Source: Euryarchaeota archaeon UBA136 (lineage in GTDB: Archaea > Thermoplasmatota > Poseidoniia > MGIII > CG-Epi1). From it: 5,933 bases of DNA. The stretch is taken from the NCBI GenBank assembly GCA_002506485.1, contig DAXQ01000027.1:1-5933 (forward strand). The letters run 5' to 3'. Of this stretch, positions 1-5,926 are shown piece after piece (position 1 is the first letter of the stretch; the number at the start of each line of letters is the position of its first letter). The position numbers and the translations under genes are program-made. The notes under the pieces are model-generated. The model saw only the letters and a list, made by a program, of their open reading frames with translations. It was not told where the DNA came from and did no database searches.

Positions 1-30
1 CACGAGTGCTGGTAGTAGGAATGGCAGTGT

Positions 31-507
31 GTGGGTGACAATCTTGTTGGACCATTTGCAAACCTCTACGGGGCCGATCTTACTGGCGCAGACCTCTCCG
101 ATGCAGACCTTCGCTATGCAGATCTTCGCTATGCAGACCTAAGTGCTGCAAACCTAATGAATGTAAACCTAGCTAATACAAACCTAACTGGCGCAACCCT
201 AGAAAATGCAGACCTCAAATATGCTGGCCTAACGGATGCAGACCTAAGATATGCAAACCTCGAAGGTACAAATCTCCACGGTGCAACCCTCTTTCGTGTA
301 GACCTATCGAATGCGTGGCTCAACTATGCTGACCTCAGTTATGCATTCCTCATCGAAGTTGCGCTCTCTGGTGCAAATCTAACTAGTGCAAGTCTCAGCT
401 ATACTGACTTCACTGACGCTATTGTAATGGATGCTGATTTTACCGATACTGTTTGGTATCAGACAATCTGGATCGACGGTGAAATATACGACGAGAATCA
501 GGCTTAA
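31..507 (+). CDS. Pentapeptide-repeat protein, acidic, 158 aa
   Basis: Residues 10-149 form about 28 consecutive pentapeptides of the A(D/N)LxX type, such as ADLTG, ADLRY and ANLEG. The central position is nearly always Leu, changing to Phe, Val or Trp near the C-terminus. Such repeats fold into a right-handed quadrilateral beta-helix with four pentapeptides per coil, so about seven coils are expected here. I count 24 Asp/Glu against 5 Arg/Lys, a strongly negative surface. There is no signal peptide or membrane segment, so a cytosolic location is likely. The end (residues 142-152, with WYQTIWIDGE) resembles the capping segment common in this family. The GTG start is the first possible one after the in-frame stops at 13-18, and AGGA at 17-20 lies 10 nt upstream. 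The ATG at 21 is in another frame and stops after five codons. The function is unknown; Qnr/MfpA-like DNA mimicry is possible but unproved, since most family members have no known role. It converges with the hydrolase gene at 529-1146. Confidence 0.85.
   Translation: MGDNLVGPFANLYGADLTGADLSDADLRYADLRYADLSAANLMNVNLANTNLTGATLENADLKYAGLTDADLRYANLEGTNLHGATLFRVDLSNAWLNYADLSYAFLIEVALSGANLTSASLSYTDFTDAIVMDADFTDTVWYQTIWIDGEIYDENQA
103..132 (+). repeat. Near-identical 15-bp tandem duplication inside the pentapeptide gene
   Basis: Two adjacent 15-nt units (103-117 and 118-132) differ by a single C/T change and each encode ADLRY. They are the most alike pair in a longer array of diverged 15-nt units that covers most of the gene with a gcaxacct-like core. 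This suggests the protein grew by in-frame unit duplication, with this pair being the youngest. Confidence 0.7.
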
Positions 508-509
508 AA

Positions 510-532
510 CTAGATTATTAGGGAATAACTAG
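510..532. terminator. Short hairpin between convergent stops, possible bidirectional terminator
   Basis: Bases 510-519 (CTAG, a bulged A, then TTATT) pair with 524-532 (AATAACTAG), giving about nine base pairs with one bulge and an AGGG loop. It sits between the stop of the pentapeptide gene (505-507) and the stop of the hydrolase gene (529-531), and overlaps the latter. Read on the minus strand, the hairpin is followed by a run of four T. The stem is AT-rich and weak, so this is a candidate only; archaeal termination usually depends more on oligo-T than on hairpins. Confidence 0.3.
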
Positions 533-1146
533 GGTTTCTTCATGAACGCAACAAATTCTTCTTCGGTCCGTGATTCTAACACATAGTTGTTTTGACGTTC
601 AAAGCCCATGGTTGACATTGAGCTGCTTCCATAATCATGCCCCGGGAAAATATCAACATCATCAGCTATGGGTGCCAGGATCTCGAAGAGTGTCTTGTAC
701 ATCTCACGTGGGTCACTACCTGGCAGGTCAGTCCTCCCACATTCGCCGACAAAGAGGACATCTCCCGTGAACAGAAGCTGCTTGTCAACAAGGAAACAGA
801 CCTCGTCAGAGCTGTGCCCGGGTGTGTACAGAACCTCCACAGGTATGTTACCAATCTTAATCTCGTCACCGTGTTCCAGTTTACGGTCAACATGAAATGT
901 GGCACTACTGTGCCCTGCGACCTTGGCCCCGGTCATTTCCACCACAGTCTCATTGCCATTGACATGGTCGAAATGCCCATGGGTACTCAGGATCCATTCT
1001 ATCTTCAATCCGACTTCCTTCGCCATCTCGACAAATTTCTCAGGTTCAAAGGAAGGGTCTATGAGAGCTCCAATCCTGGTCTCCTCACAGCCCAATAGAT
1101 AGCCAAAATTAGCCATAGGGCCAACAGGCATTTGCTTCACTATCAT
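529..1146 (-). CDS. Metallo-beta-lactamase-fold hydrolase, glyoxalase II / persulfide dioxygenase-like
   Basis: This 205-residue protein has the complete metal-binding set of the glyoxalase II branch of the metallo-beta-lactamase fold: THGHFDH with His56, His58, Asp60 and His61, then His111 (TPGHS), the bridging Asp129 (FTGDVLF) and His170 (FPGHDYG). After the bridging Asp comes ECGRTDLPGSDP (residues 135-146); a CGRTD motif at this place is typical of ETHE1-type persulfide dioxygenases and also occurs in short YcbL-like hydrolases. It is about 50 residues shorter than classical glyoxalase II and lacks the C-terminal helical domain that binds glutathione in those enzymes. The substrate is therefore open: a hydroxyacyl-thiol thioester, or a low-molecular-weight persulfide. 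It has no signal peptide and is probably cytosolic. The ATG start has no clear Shine-Dalgarno sequence (the ten bases before it are gcaacttaaa), so a leaderless or short-leader transcript is possible. It is the last minus-strand gene, 181 nt after the RRM gene, and may have its own promoter. The fold is certain; the substrate is not. Confidence 0.9.
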   Translation of the reverse strand: MIVKQMPVGPMANFGYLLGCEETRIGALIDPSFEPEKFVEMAKEVGLKIEWILSTHGHFDHVNGNETVVEMTGAKVAGHSSATFHVDRKLEHGDEIKIGNIPVEVLYTPGHSSDEVCFLVDKQLLFTGDVLFVGECGRTDLPGSDPREMYKTLFEILAPIADDVDIFPGHDYGSSSMSTMGFERQNNYVLESRTEEEFVAFMKKP

Positions 1147-1327
1147 TTTAAGTTGCTGTACAAGCTAAAGTCCAGTAGAAGAGTCTTCTGGATACGTCTT
1201 GATATTTTGGAGTGGGATCAGAACTGTTGTTCCACTTCAGCGTGTACGCTATAGCAAAAAAGCTCATTTGCATACACACCGTCAGGAACAGTGCTGTCAG
1301 AATAAATGGTCGTCGTTTCTTATTAAA
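1147..1327 (-). other. Intergenic gap between RRM and hydrolase genes
   Basis: These 181 nt hold no convincing gene on either strand. The plus-strand frame that crosses it is antisense to the RRM gene and has no recognisable protein content. On the minus strand, a run of six T (complement of 1256-1261), 66 nt after the RRM stop, could be an archaeal oligo-T terminator for the upstream genes. Near it are small quasi-palindromes: GCGT-GT-ACGC at 1240-1249 and ACAG-TG-CTGT at about 1290-1299. No tRNA fold or known riboswitch was recognised. The gap probably separates the long transcript from a separately controlled hydrolase gene. Confidence 0.4.
1177..1189. promoter_or_regulatory. Perfect palindrome upstream of the hydrolase gene, possible operator
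   Basis: AGAAGA, a central G, then TCTTCT: six-base arms matching perfectly around one base. It is centred 37 nt upstream of the hydrolase ATG. On the minus strand an AT-rich stretch (CCAAAATATC, 1210 to 1201) lies about 22 nt further upstream and could act as a weak TATA box, which would put the palindrome near the transcription start, a usual place for a repressor site. A 13-nt palindrome can occur by chance, and the TATA match is poor. Confidence 0.3.
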
Positions 1328-1582
1328 TCAATCATCTCGAGGTTTGGCCTCGTTCACCTTTAATTCACGACCGTCAGTCTCGTACCCGTTCAGGGCCTCG
1401 ATGGCTGATCCAGCTTCGTCTGCGCTTGCCATTTCGACAAATCCAAAACCACGGCTTCTGCCGCTCATGCGATCTACAATTACTTTTGCAGATGTAACTT
1501 CTCCATGTTCTTCAAAGAGTTCTTTCAAACTGTCGTCTTTGAAGGACCATGGCAAGTTCCCAACATAGATATTATTGCTCAT
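1328..1582 (-). CDS. Single-RRM RNA-binding protein, 84 aa
   Basis: The whole 84-residue protein is one RNA recognition motif. RNP2 is IYVGNL at residues 5-10 and RNP1 is RGFGFVEM at residues 44-51, with the three RNA-stacking aromatics Tyr6, Phe46 and Phe48 present. The order beta1, helix (DDSLKELFEEHG), beta2, beta3, helix (ADEAGSAIEALNG), beta4 (RELKVNEA) is complete. There is no glycine-rich tail as in plant GRPs or cyanobacterial Rbp proteins; it ends in KPRDD just after beta4. The likely role is binding single-stranded RNA, as an RNA chaperone or in mRNA stability; the target is unknown. I start it at the ATG whose protein begins MSNN; a TTG three codons upstream (1591) is also in frame, but domain layout and codon choice favour the ATG. 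It lies 64 nt after the protease-transporter stop with no clear promoter between, so cotranscription is likely. RRMs are common in eukaryotes and cyanobacteria and uncommon in archaea. Confidence 0.9.
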   Translation of the reverse strand: MSNNIYVGNLPWSFKDDSLKELFEEHGEVTSAKVIVDRMSGRSRGFGFVEMASADEAGSAIEALNGYETDGRELKVNEAKPRDD

Positions 1583-1646
1583 TTCTATCAAACCTGCCCT
1601 GTCTCCAAGGCGAGCTTCCAGAAAGCCCCCGACTTAAGGCTTACCG

Positions 1647-4600
1647 CTAGAATTTGTTGCCTAATTCTCTACGGGTCTGCCCTGGATCTATATAGGGCAG
1701 AACAAACGCGATCATCAATTGACAAGTTCCACCAATCATGATTGTGGTGGTGAAGGTAAAATTCTCTTCGAAGTATCCAGCCATCTTAAGGCCGAATAAC
1801 GCTCCAAAGTTCAGAAGGGCCATATACAATGTGAATTGCGTAGCTCCGACTTTTGGCCAGGTCACGTTCATGAATAATGAAATCAGGGAAATGCCCATCG
1901 CAGCACCAAAGAAAGGATAAATGATGACCAACCAAGTCATGACAGTTCTATTCTCCCATAATGGTTCGGCCAGTGCTATGGTAAAGATGGATAGGCCCGT
2001 TAGAATTGCAAATAAACTGGCAATACGGCGCGCACCATACCGATCCGCAATAATTCCTCCCATGAGCGTTCCGAGAATTCCAGCAACAACTGCAGAACCG
2101 CCCGTAACAAGTACATATTCAGTATCTGTCCATCCCAGTTGTTGAATGAAAAGAACGTTTAACACAGGTATCAGGAATTCCCAGAAGTAGGTTAGCATTG
2201 CCAACAAAACACCAATCATTGGTGCCCTGAGAGAAAGAGCCTTGACAATGTCGCTTTGCACAGGTGCCAAGTCATAAAATTGCATTCCAAATGAGTTCCA
2301 TTCCTCTTCTGGTTTCAAATAAAATGTGAAATACCAAAGACCTGCGCATACGGCAGCTACAACAACACTTCCAAGCAGACCAACAACATCTCCAATAGTT
2401 AACAGTAAGAAGAAAAACAGAAAAGCCAAAAGTGCAAAATCCACAGCGATAGCTTTCACCTTGTCAGAAGAATCAATAGAACCTCCTTTTACTTTCCTTA
2501 TAGCTCCTTTACTAACTTTCACAGTCTTTTCGGTAGGCTTACTTGGCTTAACAATGGATTTTCCTTCACTCCATGGGAATAATTTCTCCCCTGGCCTTTC
2601 TCTGATAAATGCAGGAAGACACATAATCAACAATAGGAGTGGCACGGTCAAAAACAGTCCACCAGCAATTCCAATGGAAGAGTACTTCCCCATCAAATAT
2701 CCGATACCAGCACCCCCGACCATGGTACCAAAACGTTTCGCTCCAAACATAAATCCATTAATCTTTCCAAATTCCTCAGGATTCAAAATGTCAACAGCTA
2801 ATCCATCCACAGCGACGTCTTGTAGAGATGCAAAACAGTTATGGAAGAATAACAACGCAGTCAATAACGTGACTTTACTCTCAATACCAGGCACTAACGC
2901 AATAATCACAACGGTAGCCACCATACCAGACTGTGCACTAAGAATCCAAGGCCTACGTCTCCCCATAGGCAAATAGTGATAATTATCAACAAAAGGACCC
3001 CAAAGGAACTTGAAGACCCAAGGTAAATAGACCCAGAACAGCATATTTCCAATTGCGGCAGCGCTGTATCCTTGTTCAGCAAGATATGCGATCAATGTAT
3101 ACGAGATGAAACCCGAGGGTATCCCTTGAGCAGTGTACAGTGCACATAGACTTAGCGCTCTGGTATTCCAGTCAGTGGTCAGACTCAGTTGGTCTGGCAA
3201 AGTATCGTCCCAAACAATTTCATCGGTCCCAGATGCCTCCACCTCGACATTACTTTCAGATCTTCTAGGCTGTCTAAAGATGTAGGCAGTCATTAACATT
3301 GCGACTATAATGAATGGAGCGAATACCAATCCGCTAAGATTAATCCCACCTTGTGGGACCAATAGTGTCGAACCAAAATCATCCAAAAGAACAACTGAGA
3401 AACTGTTCACAGCAGACATATCTCCAGATGCCAACACAAGTCTGGCAGAGAGCGTCTGATTCCCTTTCACAATTTCTTCAGGAACGGAGATTTGCCAATT
3501 AGCCCAATTTCTTTGTGTTGAAGTATCTGTAGCAGTGTACCATTCACTTGCACCAAACCTCACTTGGACGCCAATCGCTGGTTTGTTTGCAGTCTGGGCA
3601 GTCCCTTTCAAAACCGAACCATTGTAGATCTCTGGTTTCAGGAGGATAGCCGTTCCGTTAAACTCACCTTCGACATAACTCAAACTCCAATTCACAGAAA
3701 CCTCGGGATCTATCATTCCCCCGATCTGAACGAAGGTCAGTGGGTCAGCCTGCCCATATCCATATTCATTATCAGGTCTGGTCTCCAAAAGTGAACAATT
3801 ATTAGAAGCAGCATCAATAGCGTCATTTTCAATCTCTCTCTCGATAGCATATCCTCCAACTAGAGTATCTTTCACCTCTGCAGGCGTTAAGTCCGGGTTT
3901 GCTTCTAAGGTCAGTGCTACTATTCCGGCCATCAATGGCGTTGCCATACTGGTTCCACTTTTGGAAGTGTAACCAGTTCCAGTTCCCTGATTAGGCGCCA
4001 TTATGTTGCTACCAATTGCAGCAACATCTGGTTTGACTCGACCATCTGAGGTATAGCCTCTTGAGCTATAGGGTGCCAGACTCAAATCCTTGTCAAGTGA
4101 AGCAACAGTTATGGGTAATCTTGAATCACCAGGTGAGTCAATAGTATTACAACCAGCAGCCGTAAGCGAGCCAAATTCGTTTCCAGCACTTAAAGTAACT
4201 ACAAGACCTGATTCCACGGCCGCATCAACGGCTTGACTCCAGGCAGAACTACCATCATTATCAATATGAAATTCAACCTGCTGTTCACCTAAGCTTGAGG
4301 TCATCACACGAATGTGCGGCTGGACGAATTTTTGAAATTCAATAGTCCATTCAACTCCTCTGATGATGTCTTCAATATCTCCGTCACAGCAAGATAGAAC
4401 ATTTACCAAATGAGCTTTTGGAGCCACACCGATATACGGAGTTCCGTCAGGAGCAGTTTCACCGTCCCCAGTACCTGCAGCTATTCCAGCCACATGGGTT
4501 CCGTGAGTGCCACTATCAAGAGATTGGCCAGGGTAGCAAGGCATTGTACCATCAAGTCCATTTTCGGAGCAAATAATTGCGTCTTGTCCAGCATCATAAT

Positions 4601-5216
4601 AAGCAGCAACTTTCAGATCATTTGTAAACTGATTATCGTCCATGTCGTCTAGGCCAACGTGAGCATTATCGACGCCCGTATCTACTATGGCAATCGATAC
4701 GCCTTCTCCATAAATACCATGTTGACTCCAAACGTTGTCTACGCCCATTGCAGGCACAGCCTCATGCATATGTGGCTCTGCCTTTCCAATATCATCCAGC
4801 ATAACTACACCTTCCCAATCTGCAACCTCTTTGATGACCTCCCGAGGCATTGTGGTGCCTATCAGGTCGATGTATTGAGCACGGAATGTCACTTCAATTC
4901 CACTTTCTTCCAACCTTTGAACATCATCATCGGTTGGGTGGTGATCATACCTGACAAATATGCGGGCTTCACCTGAATCAAAGAAACGTTCACCCTGCTG
5001 CAATTTCCAGATTAATAAATCGGAAATCCCATCGTGATTTTTGTCTCTGGAATATACATCCCACCAATCCAGTCCTGAAATCTGGTTTTCTTCTTTAGCA
5101 GCTTGGCTTGTAAAACTCGTACTCAAACAAAGTAACATTACAATTCCGATTGCGAAGGCCTTGCGCTGCATGTTTCGAGAGATAGGACTTTGATTAAAGA
5201 AACTTGCGATATTCAC
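1647..5216 (-). CDS. Secreted S8 subtilisin-like protease fused to an AmpG/PAT-family MFS transporter
   Basis: One 1189-residue frame joins two whole proteins. Residues 1-40: signal peptide (Arg14/Arg18/Lys19, hydrophobic 20-32, likely cleavage near SQA-A at 39/40). Residues 58-66: DKNHDGISD, a Ca-binding loop like dockerin/TSP3. About 84-145: I9-like propeptide. About 168-495: S8 domain with Asp179 (DTG), His238 (HGTH), oxyanion Asn346 (SAGN) and Ser423 (GTSMATP), all intact. About 500-622: beta-rich domain. 627-647: membrane helix followed by RQPRR, thus positive inside. 652-683: acidic linker. 684-1180: MFS carrier with KFLWGPFVD (736-744), GRRRP (752-756), QDVAVDGLA (799-807) and GGIIADRYGARR (1053-1064); the first three point to the AmpG/acetyl-CoA transporter family. 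A Lys-rich loop (871-922) and two extra helices (923-966) separate the carrier halves. The GTG start overlaps the upstream stop (GTGA), with AGAGGTGG 12 nt before it; ATG at 5171 (Met16) is an alternative start giving a neater signal peptide. Proposed role: cut extracellular proteins and import products; the substrate is unknown. Confidence 0.9.
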   Translation of the reverse strand: MNIASFFNQSPISRNMQRKAFAIGIVMLLCLSTSFTSQAAKEENQISGLDWWDVYSRDKNHDGISDLLIWKLQQGERFFDSGEARIFVRYDHHPTDDDVQRLEESGIEVTFRAQYIDLIGTTMPREVIKEVADWEGVVMLDDIGKAEPHMHEAVPAMGVDNVWSQHGIYGEGVSIAIVDTGVDNAHVGLDDMDDNQFTNDLKVAAYYDAGQDAIICSENGLDGTMPCYPGQSLDSGTHGTHVAGIAAGTGDGETAPDGTPYIGVAPKAHLVNVLSCCDGDIEDIIRGVEWTIEFQKFVQPHIRVMTSSLGEQQVEFHIDNDGSSAWSQAVDAAVESGLVVTLSAGNEFGSLTAAGCNTIDSPGDSRLPITVASLDKDLSLAPYSSRGYTSDGRVKPDVAAIGSNIMAPNQGTGTGYTSKSGTSMATPLMAGIVALTLEANPDLTPAEVKDTLVGGYAIEREIENDAIDAASNNCSLLETRPDNEYGYGQADPLTFVQIGGMIDPEVSVNWSLSYVEGEFNGTAILLKPEIYNGSVLKGTAQTANKPAIGVQVRFGASEWYTATDTSTQRNWANWQISVPEEIVKGNQTLSARLVLASGDMSAVNSFSVVLLDDFGSTLLVPQGGINLSGLVFAPFIIVAMLMTAYIFRQPRRSESNVEVEASGTDEIVWDDTLPDQLSLTTDWNTRALSLCALYTAQGIPSGFISYTLIAYLAEQGYSAAAIGNMLFWVYLPWVFKFLWGPFVDNYHYLPMGRRRPWILSAQSGMVATVVIIALVPGIESKVTLLTALLFFHNCFASLQDVAVDGLAVDILNPEEFGKINGFMFGAKRFGTMVGGAGIGYLMGKYSSIGIAGGLFLTVPLLLLIMCLPAFIRERPGEKLFPWSEGKSIVKPSKPTEKTVKVSKGAIRKVKGGSIDSSDKVKAIAVDFALLAFLFFFLLLTIGDVVGLLGSVVVAAVCAGLWYFTFYLKPEEEWNSFGMQFYDLAPVQSDIVKALSLRAPMIGVLLAMLTYFWEFLIPVLNVLFIQQLGWTDTEYVLVTGGSAVVAGILGTLMGGIIADRYGARRIASLFAILTGLSIFTIALAEPLWENRTVMTWLVIIYPFFGAAMGISLISLFMNVTWPKVGATQFTLYMALLNFGALFGLKMAGYFEENFTFTTTIMIGGTCQLMIAFVLPYIDPGQTRRELGNKF

Positions 5217-5926
5217 TGGTCAGATATACCACCTCTGATTCTGACAGCCATTCCCTGTTGCCCTAATCTGAGTTCCTCTGGAGAGATAACTAGTTTACCA
5301 AATGCCACTAATTCATCATCAGGAGTTACAATGATGCATTCATCCATGCATCTCAGATTCTGATCAATGTCTTTCACAAACTTGCAAAACACACTCTTAC
5401 CGCCCCTGTTGAAAGCAGCTGTTTCGGGATCAATGACCACACGGAGTCCTGGAAAGTCCGTATTTCTTTGAATCATTTCAGCACCATATTCCTGAAGGAT
5501 GAACAATCCTCTTCTGTGGGAAAGAGAAGCCAGATGTTTTCCATCAAGCATAAGGTTTCGGAGCCGTTTCGTTTTCCTGCTGGTGACAAGTTCAACATCA
5601 CCATTTGTGAGGGCCTCTCCCATACCTTTTCCAAATTGATAATCCAGTATCGTTCTGACCCTTTCAACATTCCATCCCTGCATTTTCCATCCTTCAATAT
5701 CATCCTGTAATAGTCCAGGGTGAAACGGATAGGTTTCTGACAGGTGTAGGGAAATATTCCCAAAATAAGGGTGAAGCATATCTCCTTTTCCAGAGGAGGC
5801 AAATTCTGCAAAGATTGGTCGATTATCTGATTCTTTTCCAGTTTTTACAGGAGTCTTGTAGCGGTAAGCTGGTTCAAATTGAGACAACCATTCCTTTTCT
5901 TCTTTTAGGACATCAAAGACCTTCAT
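5213..5926 (-). CDS. Archaeosine-pathway PUA-domain protein (ArcS / archaeal TGT C-terminal half), probably 5'-truncated by the window
   Basis: The visible 237 residues match the C-terminal half of archaeal tRNA-guanine transglycosylases and archaeosine synthases. YPFHPG (66-71) is followed by a C2-like region, about 80-158, with DYQFGKGMGEAL (95-106), LDGKHLASL (127-135) and RRGLFIL (138-144). A PUA RNA-binding domain covers about 160-233: LRVVIDPETAAF, then GGKSVFCKFV, an acidic turn, and a final GMAVRIRGG. PUA domains in these enzymes grip the tRNA acceptor end so that G15 in the D-loop can be modified. The transglycosylase core and the PCxxxKPYxxSxxH motif of archaeosine synthase are not in the visible part. 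The ATG at 5926 is only the first Met seen: codons TTA and GCT precede it in frame with no stop, so the frame is open to the window edge and the true start may lie outside. If 5926 is the real start, this is a stand-alone PUA subunit. Its TGA overlaps the GTG of the next gene. Confidence 0.75.
   Translation of the reverse strand: MKVFDVLKEEKEWLSQFEPAYRYKTPVKTGKESDNRPIFAEFASSGKGDMLHPYFGNISLHLSETYPFHPGLLQDDIEGWKMQGWNVERVRTILDYQFGKGMGEALTNGDVELVTSRKTKRLRNLMLDGKHLASLSHRRGLFILQEYGAEMIQRNTDFPGLRVVIDPETAAFNRGGKSVFCKFVKDIDQNLRCMDECIIVTPDDELVAFGKLVISPEELRLGQQGMAVRIRGGISDQ
5229..5236 (-). promoter_or_regulatory. Shine-Dalgarno-like site for the protease-transporter gene
   Basis: On the minus strand AGAGGTGG, a good complement to the 16S rRNA 3' end, lies 12 nt before the GTG at 5216 and inside the end of the upstream gene. 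The spacing is longer than usual. It supports the GTG over the in-frame ATG at 5171, which has no such site in front of it. With the 4-nt GTGA overlap it suggests translational coupling. Confidence 0.5.

Noticed and set aside
129..323. Minus-strand 64-residue frame with repeated (R)FAxLRSA-like units
   Set aside because: Its periodicity is only the 15-nt period of the pentapeptide gene read backwards.
61..450. CRISPR-like periodic repeats
   Set aside because: The period is 15 nt without spacers, and it translates as a pentapeptide-repeat protein.
637..1098. Plus-strand open frames antisense to the MBL hydrolase
   Set aside because: The minus-strand frame has every metal ligand of a known family; the antisense frames have none.
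1147..1327. Small RNA or tRNA in the gap
   Set aside because: No cloverleaf, no TTCGA-type T-loop, and only very short palindromes.
1212..1568. Plus-strand 118-residue frame across the intergenic gap
   Set aside because: More than half is antisense to the RRM gene and the rest is low-information sequence with no motif.
1592..1646. Terminator after the protease-transporter gene (AAGCC...GGCTT on the minus strand)
   Set aside because: The stem is only five pairs with a ten-base loop and just a three-T run after it; too weak to call, and the RRM gene follows closely.
2326..2976. Long plus-strand open frame (216 codons) antisense to the transporter part
   Set aside because: It is the complement of hydrophobic MFS coding sequence; the protein is Pro/Thr/Asn-rich with no recognisable domain and no plausible start context.
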